Shown: positions 1 through 5,536 of the stretch, one piece after another
Numbering within the stretch: the first letter of the stretch is position 1
Layout: the number at the start of each line of letters is the position of its first letter
DNA from: Clostridia bacterium
Lineage (GTDB): Bacteria; Bacillota; Clostridia; Oscillospirales; Acutalibacteraceae
Direction of reading: 5' to 3'
Length of the DNA: 7,157 nt
NCBI GenBank assembly: GCA_017382915.1
Contig: JAFNZJ010000119.1
Location: 1 to 7,157 of the forward strand
Notes under the pieces: model-generated
Databases searched by the model: none
What the model was told of the DNA's origin: nothing
The model's input: the letters and a program-made list of their open reading frames with translations, nothing else
Program-made: the position numbers and the translations under genes

Positions 1-59
1 GGTTAATTGGTGGATTTTATATATATATCCTAAATCAAAAAATGTGCTGCGGACCATGT
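1..59. other. AT-rich non-coding segment downstream of polA and its hairpin
   Basis: No coding region is supported here. The stretch holds an alternating TA run at about 18-28 and an A-run at 37-42, which is a T-run on the minus strand just beyond the polA 3' hairpin. It also holds the sequence GTGCTGCGGACCA (44-56), a near copy of 127-139. The 5' end lies at the window edge, so the next gene on this side cannot be judged. The minus-strand T-run could serve as the tail of a polA terminator if 46-52 pairs with 112-118, but that fold is only one of several possible. Confidence 0.5.
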
Positions 60-142
60 AATTGGTTCATAGTGCGTTTTTGCAGCGGAGAGGATGTGTT
101 TTTTACACCTCCCGCAGCGAAAAGACGTGCTATGGACCAATT
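60..142 (+). repeat. 83-bp near-perfect inverted repeat (long hairpin) just after polA
   Basis: The arms 60-81 and 121-142 pair over 22 consecutive positions. The stem then continues after a 2-nt bulge: 82-88 with 112-118 (one A/A mismatch), 90-93 with 108-111 and 95-97 with 105-107, around a short T-rich loop. That gives about 35 pairs in 83 bases. The four imperfect outer pairs (67/135, 73/129, 74/128, 78/124) are all G-T, so they would be G-U wobbles in a plus-strand RNA but A-C mismatches in a minus-strand RNA. The element begins three bases beyond the polA stop codon. No homologous family is recognised. It could be a structured RNA, a small palindromic repeat or MITE remnant, or an unusual 3'-end/terminator structure of polA. 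The strand given reflects only the wobble argument. Confidence 0.75.
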
Positions 143-145
143 TAA

Positions 146-2719
146 CTATCCTTTGGCTATATACCAGTTTGAGCCGCGGTGTATATCCACCAGTAAAGGC
201 ACCAGCATTTCAGCCGCGTGCTCCATTTCATATTCTAAAATTTTGCCCGCCTCTTTAGCAATGCTTTCTTCCGCCTCAACAATAAGTTCATCATGAACCT
301 GTAAAATAACGCGTGCATTGAGTCCACTTTCAAGCAATTTGTCACGGGTGCGAATCATAGCAAGCTTTATAATGTCGGCGGCGGTGCCCTGAATTGGCAT
401 ATTGCGGGCAACACGCTCACCAAAGGCACGAAGCATTCCGTTTGAGCTTTTAAGTTCGGGCAAATAGCGGCGTCTGCCAAACAAGGTTTTTGAAAAGCCC
501 TGCTCTTTAGCCTGCTCAACCGCACTATCCATATAATTTTTAATATCGGGGTAGGTGGCAAAATAACCGTCTATATAGCGCTGGGCTTCAGCACGGGTTA
601 CGCCAATGTCCTGTGCTAATGAATAGGCGCCAATACCATAAACTATACCAAAGTTAACCGCCTTTGCGGCGCTACGCATTTTGGGTGTTACCAAAAGGGG
701 CGGCATATCAAAAACCTCGCCTGCGGTTTTGGTATGAATATCCTCACCGCTTTTAAAGGCGTTAATCATTGCCTTATCGCCCGCTATATGCGCCAAAACA
801 CGCAGTTCTATTTGTGAATAGTCGGCATCCACCAATGTGTAGCCGGGTTTGGCGGTAAAAAACTTACGAAGCTCCCTACCCTCTGCACGGCGGACAGGAA
901 TATTTTGCAAATTAGGCTCTAATGATGAAATTCTGCCTGTTCTGGTTTCGGTCTGATTAAAGGTGGTATGCACCCTGCCGTCATCCTGCACGGCCTTTAA
1001 AAGCCCTTCACAGTAGGTTGAATTAAGCTTGGTTATGGTGCGATATTCAAGCACCAAAGGAATAATAGGGTGGTCGTTACGAAGTTTTTCTAATATCTCG
1101 GCGGTGGTTGAATAACCGCTTTTGGTTTTTTTGCCCGCCTTAAGACCAAGCTTTTCAAAAAGTATTACGCCAAGCTGTGCGGGAGATTTTACATTAAACT
1201 CCTCACCCGCAAGCAGATGAATTTCTTTTTCTAAATCGGCAATGCGAAGATTAAGCTCATCACGCATTTTGGCAACACCAAGGGTGTCAAGCATAAAGCC
1301 TTCGCGCTCCATTTCACTTAAAACGCGGGATAACGGAATTTCAATTTCATTTAAAAGCATACCCATTTCGGTGCGATTGATTTCAGCTCTTAACGGCTCA
1401 TAAAGCATTGATGCCAAGGCAATATTTTTAAACTGTTCATCACCTTCATCGCCGATAACCGTTGGCTCTGCGCCATTTAAATATTCCTCGGCAAGGCGGG
1501 GTATATCATAAGAATTAGCGGATGGCGAACAAAGATAGCCCGCCAAGGTTACATCAAAATTTGGCAGTGGCATATTAACCTTTTGGTCAAACAAGGTGTG
1601 AAGCACCTTACTTTCAACCGCATTTATTTTAAGGCTTTCTTTGGCGAAAATAGATATAATTATATTTATATTTTCGCTAAAATTGGCCTTGCAGACAAGA
1701 CCGTCCGCCGAAAAGTACACTGTATTTTCATAAGGCATCACGGTTAAAAGTGTGCCTTTAGTCAAGGCTTTTTCAAACTGGTCGGCGGTGCAAACCTTAA
1801 ACTCGGCGGGGGCAGAAACAGTTTTATCTAGGCTATCATCCCCTGCTATATTTGTAAGACCCATTTTTTCAAGCAGTTTGAAAAACTCAAGTTTTCTAAG
1901 CAGGGCGGCAAGCTTTGGCTTGTCCTGTGGCTTATTAAGGTAAGTATTAAAATCTACCGAAATAGGCACACTGCGGCAAATGGTACCAAGCTCACGGCTT
2001 AAAAAAGCATTGTCTTTATCGGCAATGAGTTTGTTTTTAACGCCCTCTTTAATATCCAAGGTTTCAATATTATTATAAATATTATCAATATTTTCAAAGC
2101 GGCTGATTAAATCGGTGGCGGTTTTTTCACCAACACCCGCAACACCGGGGATATTATCGCTTGAGTCACCCATAAGGGCTTTGAGTTCAATCATTTGGGG
2201 TGGCGTTAAAGAATATTTTTCAAAAAGGGTGGCGGGGGTATATTCAATTATTTCGGTCCTGCCCATTTTTGATGAGGCCAGCAAAACTGTGGTCTGGTCA
2301 GATACAAGCTGCAGGCTATCCCTATCACCTGTTGAGATAACGCAAACATCTTCATTTTGCTCGGCGGCATAACTTAATGTGCCTAAAATATCATCGGCTT
2401 CATACCCTGCAAGCTCAATACAGTGATAGCCCAACAGATTAAGCAGTTCCTTTAAAACGGGCAACTGCTGGGCAAGCTCTTCGGGCATGGGTTTGCGACC
2501 TGCCTTATAAGCATCATACATATTATGCCTAAAGGTGGGGGCTTTAAGGTCAAATGCCACCGCAACGCCATCGGGATTTTCCCTTGCGATTAGGCTGTTT
2601 AAAATATTCATAAAGCCATAAATGGCATTAGTATACAGTCCGTCCTTGGTTGACAGAAGTTTAATACCATAAAAGGCGCGATTTACTATACTGTTTCCAT
2701 CTAAGGCAAGTAGTTTCAT
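146..2719 (-). CDS. polA: DNA polymerase I
   Basis: Family-A DNA polymerase of 857 residues, which fills gaps in excision repair and processes RNA primers in Okazaki fragments. The N-terminal 5' nuclease (about 1-290) is intact, with D7, the YEADD acidic cluster (106-110), GDRD (131-134) and GDSSDN (184-189) followed by the helix-hairpin-helix. The middle 3'-5' exonuclease-like domain (about 305-440) has lost its catalytic acids: the usual DxE site reads MPYEN near 328-332. Proofreading is therefore presumably absent, as in Bacillus and Taq Pol I. The polymerase domain has motif A DYSQIELR (catalytic D633), motif B with R682, K686, F690 and Y694, and motif C HDE (809-811). The ATG at 2719 is chosen because AAGGGG lies six bases upstream and the promoter lies between this ATG and the farther in-frame ATG at 2803. 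The stop is TAG. It is transcribed alone, separated from rnhA by a terminator. Confidence 0.97.
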   Translation of the reverse strand: MKLLALDGNSIVNRAFYGIKLLSTKDGLYTNAIYGFMNILNSLIARENPDGVAVAFDLKAPTFRHNMYDAYKAGRKPMPEELAQQLPVLKELLNLLGYHCIELAGYEADDILGTLSYAAEQNEDVCVISTGDRDSLQLVSDQTTVLLASSKMGRTEIIEYTPATLFEKYSLTPPQMIELKALMGDSSDNIPGVAGVGEKTATDLISRFENIDNIYNNIETLDIKEGVKNKLIADKDNAFLSRELGTICRSVPISVDFNTYLNKPQDKPKLAALLRKLEFFKLLEKMGLTNIAGDDSLDKTVSAPAEFKVCTADQFEKALTKGTLLTVMPYENTVYFSADGLVCKANFSENINIIISIFAKESLKINAVESKVLHTLFDQKVNMPLPNFDVTLAGYLCSPSANSYDIPRLAEEYLNGAEPTVIGDEGDEQFKNIALASMLYEPLRAEINRTEMGMLLNEIEIPLSRVLSEMEREGFMLDTLGVAKMRDELNLRIADLEKEIHLLAGEEFNVKSPAQLGVILFEKLGLKAGKKTKSGYSTTAEILEKLRNDHPIIPLVLEYRTITKLNSTYCEGLLKAVQDDGRVHTTFNQTETRTGRISSLEPNLQNIPVRRAEGRELRKFFTAKPGYTLVDADYSQIELRVLAHIAGDKAMINAFKSGEDIHTKTAGEVFDMPPLLVTPKMRSAAKAVNFGIVYGIGAYSLAQDIGVTRAEAQRYIDGYFATYPDIKNYMDSAVEQAKEQGFSKTLFGRRRYLPELKSSNGMLRAFGERVARNMPIQGTAADIIKLAMIRTRDKLLESGLNARVILQVHDELIVEAEESIAKEAGKILEYEMEHAAEMLVPLLVDIHRGSNWYIAKG

Positions 2720-2725
2720 ATTATT

Positions 2726-2731
2726 CCCCTT
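2726..2731 (-). promoter_or_regulatory. polA ribosome binding site
   Basis: The minus strand reads AAGGGG, six bases before the ATG at 2719. It decides the polA start, because the upstream in-frame ATG (2803) would add 28 residues that are not typical of the family, whereas MKLLALDGNS is the usual Pol I beginning. Confidence 0.8.
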
Positions 2732-2749
2732 AAATTTTAATACATAGTT

Positions 2750-2778
2750 ATTATACCAAAACATACGGTATTTGTCAC
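2750..2778 (-). promoter_or_regulatory. polA promoter (sigma-A type)
   Basis: On the minus strand, GTGACA (2778-2773, five of six to TTGACA) is followed by a 17-bp spacer and a perfect TATAAT (2755-2750). The predicted transcript start near 2743 gives a leader of about 24 bases before the ATG. A/T-rich tracts, including the palindrome-like CGAAAATTTTTCG at 2788-2800, lie just upstream of the -35 and could act as an UP-like element. No LexA-box-like sequence was seen here, so polA appears not to be a direct SOS target. Confidence 0.8.
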
Positions 2779-2813
2779 CATTTTTACCGAAAATTTTTCG
2801 CAAAAATATAAAA

Positions 2814-2840
2814 AGCCGCAGTTAAACTCAAACTGCGGCT
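2814..2840 (-). terminator. intrinsic terminator after rnhA
   Basis: A perfect 10-bp stem, AGCCGCAGTT with AACTGCGGCT, encloses a 7-base loop (2824-2830). On the minus strand it is followed by a T-rich run (TTTATATTTTT). It lies 10 bases after the rnhA stop codon and upstream of the polA promoter, so it ends the lexA-acyltransferase-rnhA transcript. The plus-strand side lacks a T-tract, so it acts in one direction only. Confidence 0.9.
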
Positions 2841-2850
2841 AAAATAAAAA

Positions 2851-3294
2851 CTATTCGGCATATTTTTTTGACTGTGCCACCGCCAATTGGTCGCACCTTT
2901 CGTTTTCAATGTGACCTGCGTGGCCCTTTATCCAATTGATTTTAAGGGTATGAATTTCGGCAAGGCGAAGCAGTTCGTCCCACAAATCGGGGTTAAGGGC
3001 AGGCTTTTTATCGGCCTTGCGCCAACCGTTTTTCTTCCAGCTTTGGGCCCAACCCTTATCAATACCATCGGCAACATAGCGCGAGTCGGTGGTAAGTTCA
3101 ACTATGCAGGGGGTTTTAAGCGCCAAAAGCCCCTCAATAACGGCGGTAAGCTCCATCCGGTTATTGGTGGTGTTTTTCTCCCCGCCTGAAAGTTCTTTTT
3201 CGTGTTCACCAAAGCGGAGTATGGCACCCCATCCGCCCGGACCCGGATTGCCCGAGCAGGCACCATCGGTAAAAAGTTTAACTGTTTTTTTCAT
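2851..3294 (-). CDS. rnhA: ribonuclease HI
   Basis: Type 1 ribonuclease H of 147 residues, a cytoplasmic endonuclease that cleaves the RNA strand of RNA-DNA hybrids (R-loops, primers). All catalytic residues are visible: D10 in [17 protein letters not shown]48 in NNRMELTA, D70 in TTDSRYV, H125 in KGHAGH, and D135 in ENERCDQLA. The Trp/Lys-rich segment W82-W91 matches the basic protrusion of E. coli-type RNase HI. The length is close to the 155 residues of E. coli RnhA, and no N-terminal hybrid-binding domain is present. The ATG at 3294 is preceded by GAGGTG at a spacing of five. The TGA of the upstream membrane protein gene is part of that ribosome site, implying coupled translation. It is the last gene of the lexA operon, ended by the terminator at 2814-2840. 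Confidence 0.97.
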   Translation of the reverse strand: MKKTVKLFTDGACSGNPGPGGWGAILRFGEHEKELSGGEKNTTNNRMELTAVIEGLLALKTPCIVELTTDSRYVADGIDKGWAQSWKKNGWRKADKKPALNPDLWDELLRLAEIHTLKINWIKGHAGHIENERCDQLAVAQSKKYAE

Positions 3295-3303
3295 TTAAAC
3301 ACC

Positions 3304-4083
3304 TCAAAAAGTAAAGGGCATACAAATTAAATAAATCAGGGGTTGATGCACCACATAAATTATAAGCGCGTGCCTGCCCAAAAAGGCAAGTGGTCGCAAA
3401 CGGGAAGGCTTTGTTATTTTTGAAAATTTTTCAATGATATGAAAATGGTAAAAATAATAGCCCACTAAAAACAAGAAAAACCATGGCAATATTGGAAAAT
3501 AATCTGCCGAGAAAAAGGTCTCTTTAGTTATGCCAAGGGGGAATAACGCACCGTTTGAATACCACCTTAAGGGAATAATGCCGCTTAAATCAACAAAATC
3601 GGTGTAACCACGAGGTATGCCGTAGGTAATTATAAAAAGTGCCGCCGACAGTATTAAGCCGACCCACTTATTTACCCTTTTAAGTGCAAAGTTAAAAATG
3701 CCGCAAAAAAGCATTGAAAAGCCAAGCAAATGAAGTATGCCAAAATATATGTCAATGCGGCCAAGCCCCATTTGTGAGCCGATTATGGTGACAATGCTGA
3801 CACCAACTGCAAAGGCAAGACAAAGACCGCCGCGTTTGGTGTTGGAGCGTGAAAAACCACACATACAGCCCGAAAGGACTATAAACGCGCCTGCAAAGTA
3901 AGGCTCCACAGGGGTGAAAAAGTTAAAAAGGGCATCTGCCATATGCCAACCAAAAATTTGATAAAGCGATAACAGCCCATGATAAACCACCATACAAAGC
4001 ACCAAAAAGCCGCGCAGTTCATCAAGCAGGGCATAACGCACCTTTTGGGTATTGGGGTTTAGGTTGTTTGATATTTCTTCCAT
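3304..4083 (-). CDS. DUF1624/HGSNAT-like integral membrane acyltransferase
   Basis: Polytopic membrane protein of 259 residues resembling the bacterial DUF1624 (heparan-alpha-glucosaminide N-acetyltransferase catalytic-like) family. Family hallmarks are ALLDELRGFLVLCMVVYHG near the N-terminus (18-36), the GILHLLGFSML segment (115-124), SADYFPILPWFFLFLVG (192-208) and the C-terminal LGRHALIIYVVHQPLI (235-250). About seven hydrophobic segments are visible, at roughly 25-44, 61-78, 85-103, 112-133, 139-156, 196-214 and 237-256. The family is thought to move acyl groups across or at the membrane, but the substrate in bacteria is generally unknown, and H35 and H246 are only candidate functional residues. 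The ATG at 4083 is preceded by AAGGGTG, which overlaps the lexA TAA stop. It lies between lexA and rnhA in one operon and so is probably co-regulated with them. A related acyltransferase-3-like role is the alternative. Confidence 0.85.
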   Translation of the reverse strand: MEEISNNLNPNTQKVRYALLDELRGFLVLCMVVYHGLLSLYQIFGWHMADALFNFFTPVEPYFAGAFIVLSGCMCGFSRSNTKRGGLCLAFAVGVSIVTIIGSQMGLGRIDIYFGILHLLGFSMLFCGIFNFALKRVNKWVGLILSAALFIITYGIPRGYTDFVDLSGIIPLRWYSNGALFPLGITKETFFSADYFPILPWFFLFLVGYYFYHFHIIEKFSKITKPSRLRPLAFLGRHALIIYVVHQPLIYLICMPFTF

Positions 4084-4095
4084 AACTCTGCACCC

Positions 4096-4683
4096 TTAAT
4101 ACTGTCTAAAGCTGCCGACCACACGACCTAAAATATCAATGCGTTCAGCATAAATTGGGTCAAAATCGGGGTTTTCGGGGTATAATACCGGCTGACCGTT
4201 TTCAAAGCCAAGGCGTTTAACGGTGGCTTCATCCTCAATCATAGCCACCACAATATCACCGCTTTTTACAGAAAGGTCTTTGTTGGCTACTATTAAATCG
4301 CCATCTAAAATGCCGGCATCACGCATACTTAGTCCTGAAACACGCAGGGCAAAAAGACCTTCAGCATCGCTGGTGGGGTAAGGAATATAATCTTCAATTT
4401 GCTCTACCGCCAAAATGGGGTTACCGGCAGTAACCTTGCCCAAAACAGGCACCTGTGAAGCGGGGGCGCTACCCTGCAGCCGAATACCGCGTGAGTTGCC
4501 CACACTGCGTACTATATAACCGTACTCCTCCAAAGTGGCAAGTATGCCGTGAACGGTTGAGGTTGATTTTATACCTGCCTCAGCACAAAGCTCACGCACT
4601 GTGGGGGGTATACCATCTGCCAAATATTTTACAATAAGCCTATAAACTGTGGCTTGCTTTTCAGTTAAGGTTGGTCTTTCCAA
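4096..4683 (-). CDS. lexA: SOS repressor LexA (S24 family)
   Basis: Transcriptional repressor of the DNA-damage (SOS) response, 195 residues. It self-cleaves when stimulated by RecA filaments. The N-terminal winged helix (about 1-70) carries PPTVRELCAEAGIKSTSTVHGILATLE, with the second helix of the HTH ending in the STSTVHG recognition segment. After a short linker, the S24 peptidase domain has the scissile Ala86-Gly87 bond in GKVTAGNP, nucleophile S119 in SGLSMRDAGI and the general base K156 in EATVKRL. These match the E. coli LexA Ser/Lys numbering. The start codon is TTG, supported by GGAGGTG five bases upstream and by the typical N-terminus. No in-frame ATG gives a full HTH. A LexA-box-like site overlaps the predicted transcript start, so autoregulation is expected. 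First gene of an operon with the acyltransferase and rnhA. Confidence 0.97.
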   Translation of the reverse strand: MERPTLTEKQATVYRLIVKYLADGIPPTVRELCAEAGIKSTSTVHGILATLEEYGYIVRSVGNSRGIRLQGSAPASQVPVLGKVTAGNPILAVEQIEDYIPYPTSDAEGLFALRVSGLSMRDAGILDGDLIVANKDLSVKSGDIVVAMIEDEATVKRLGFENGQPVLYPENPDFDPIYAERIDILGRVVGSFRQY

Positions 4684-4688
4684 TTCGA

Positions 4689-4695
4689 CACCTCC
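4689..4695 (-). promoter_or_regulatory. lexA ribosome binding site deciding a TTG start
   Basis: The minus strand reads GGAGGTG, five bases before the TTG at 4683-4681. The near-ideal site and spacing support TTG as the true start and may compensate for the weaker initiation codon. Confidence 0.85.
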
Positions 4696-4699
4696 AACA

Positions 4700-4711
4700 A
4701 AACAAATGTTC
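4700..4711 (-). promoter_or_regulatory. LexA (SOS) box upstream of lexA
   Basis: The minus strand reads GAACATTTGTTT. This fits the Gram-positive LexA box core GAAC-N4-GTTC with one deviation (final T for C). It lies just downstream of the predicted -10 element, covering about +2 to +13, where a bound repressor would block initiation or escape. Finding such a box directly before lexA is strong context support. No second box was seen in the region. Confidence 0.75.
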
Positions 4712-4719
4712 TTTATAAT

Positions 4720-4748
4720 AGTATATCACACCTATATAATTAAATCAA
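4720..4748 (-). promoter_or_regulatory. promoter of the lexA-acyltransferase-rnhA operon
   Basis: On the minus strand, TTGATT (4748-4743, four of six) is followed by a 17-bp spacer and TATACT (4725-4720, five of six). TG one base before the -10 makes it an extended -10 promoter. The predicted start near 4713 leaves a leader of about 30 bases containing the SOS box and the ribosome site. The -35 begins 9 bp beyond the stem of the preceding terminator. Confidence 0.7.
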
Positions 4749-4757
4749 GAAAAAAAT

Positions 4758-4778
4758 AAAGCACCTACTCGGTGCTTT
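4758..4778 (-). terminator. intrinsic terminator after the 225-residue propeller-like gene
   Basis: An 8-bp stem, AAAGCACC with GGTGCTTT, has a 5-base loop (4766-4770). On the minus strand it is followed by A and then eight Ts. It starts four bases after the stop codon of the 4783-5460 gene and separates it from the lexA promoter. There is no T-tract on the plus-strand side beyond two or three bases. Confidence 0.9.
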
Positions 4779-4782
4779 AAAT

Positions 4783-5460
4783 TTATACCTCATATATACC
4801 TGACTGAAGCAAAACAACCTCACGGCCGTGACATTTAACATAGCCATAAACCGACTCATCAAACTCTAAATATTCCTCGGCGGCGTAGGTTTTGGTGTTT
4901 ATTTTCCAAACGCGGCAGGACTTACAGTTTGAAACATATAAATCCTCATCCAAGGCAAACAGTCCTGCGGGACCCGAAAAACTGTTTTCACCGCTTTTGC
5001 CCCCTACCCTAAGCTCCTCGCGCATTGAGGCGGGGTCTAAACGAAGCAGAGCGTTATTATCACAAAATGATACCCAAATATGCTCACCGTCAAAAACGGC
5101 ATCGCTTGGGGACTCACCCTTATATTTAACAACACCAACCCATTTGGCAAAGCCGTCACTGTCCAGCACCTTGGCGGCGCCTTCCTCCTCAACGGTAAAA
5201 AGCTCACCATTATTTAATATAGCTGTACGACAGGTTAAATGGTTTGCCACCTGCATTTCTGCCGATTTGTGTGATGCGCCAAACTTTGCAAGCAGGTAAA
5301 CGCTATTGGTAATGCGCTGTACCTGACTGGTTTCAAGCGATATCATACGGTATTCAACCGCCATTTTACCTTCATCGGTTATTTCAGAAAGCACAGCCGC
5401 CACTATTCCGCTGGGAATTGGCATCATATGCAGTACCTGACCCTCATAAATACACTTCAT
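4783..5460 (-). CDS. uncharacterised protein with beta-propeller-like repeats
   Basis: A 225-residue protein I do not recognise as a named family. Several segments share the rhythm of propeller blades, a buried strand, a turn, then an [IL]-W/Y-V strand and a variable strand: 77-100 (around NNGELFTVEEEGAAKVLD), 118-145 (PSDAVFDGEHIWVSF, then NALLRLDP), 163-190 (GPAGLFALDEDLYVSN, then CRVWKINTKT) and 205-225. This resembles NHL, SMP-30 or streptogramin-lyase-like propellers, but there are too few blades for a complete single-chain propeller unless the divergent N-terminus supplies more. It has no signal peptide or membrane segment, so it is probably cytoplasmic. Six cysteines are present, including a CxxC (179-182). 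The ATG at 5460 has GGAG seven bases upstream. It follows the VanZ-like gene by 72 bp and ends in a strong terminator, so it is the last gene of its transcript. No function is proposed. Confidence 0.8.
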   Translation of the reverse strand: MKCIYEGQVLHMMPIPSGIVAAVLSEITDEGKMAVEYRMISLETSQVQRITNSVYLLAKFGASHKSAEMQVANHLTCRTAILNNGELFTVEEEGAAKVLDSDGFAKWVGVVKYKGESPSDAVFDGEHIWVSFCDNNALLRLDPASMREELRVGGKSGENSFSGPAGLFALDEDLYVSNCKSCRVWKINTKTYAAEEYLEFDESVYGYVKCHGREVVLLQSGIYEV

Positions 5461-5503
5461 TTTATTTCTCCAAATAAATATTTTGACAGTAATATTTTAT
5501 AAT

Positions 5504-5536
5504 ATTATATTTTTAAATGCAAGGGAAATTTGTCAA
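5504..5536 (-). promoter_or_regulatory. possible promoter for the propeller-like gene
   Basis: On the minus strand a perfect TTGACA (5536-5531) overlaps the TGA stop of the VanZ-like gene, and a perfect TATAAT lies at 5509-5504. The 21-bp spacer is longer than the favoured 16-18, so this pairing is doubtful. A weaker alternative, TTGCAT with TAAAAT at 17 bp, lies slightly downstream. No terminator was seen after the VanZ-like gene, so read-through from it is also possible. Confidence 0.3.

Noticed and set aside
1..146. Integron attC site or insertion-sequence remnant
   Set aside because: ATTTAAC at 140-146 and GTTAATTGG at 2-10 loosely suggest paired ends, but the R/L box order and spacing do not fit attC. 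No integrase or transposase and no target-site duplication is visible.
42..296. 84-residue plus-strand reading frame covering the hairpin and the polA 3' end
   Set aside because: About half of it is antisense to the conserved polymerase C-terminus and the rest is the inverted repeat. It has no ribosome site or recognisable protein features.
2720..2803. N-terminal extension of polA to the ATG at 2803 (28 extra residues)
   Set aside because: The segment contains the polA promoter and is atypical for the family, and the ATG at 2719 has a good ribosome site and the standard Pol I N-terminus.
2887..3189. 100-residue plus-strand reading frame opposite rnhA
   Set aside because: It is fully antisense to an intact RNase HI gene with all catalytic residues, and it has no family features.
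4892..5299. 135-residue plus-strand reading frame opposite the propeller-like gene
   Set aside because: Its Ser/Pro/Leu-rich composition is typical of an antisense shadow. The minus-strand gene has a ribosome site and a terminator.
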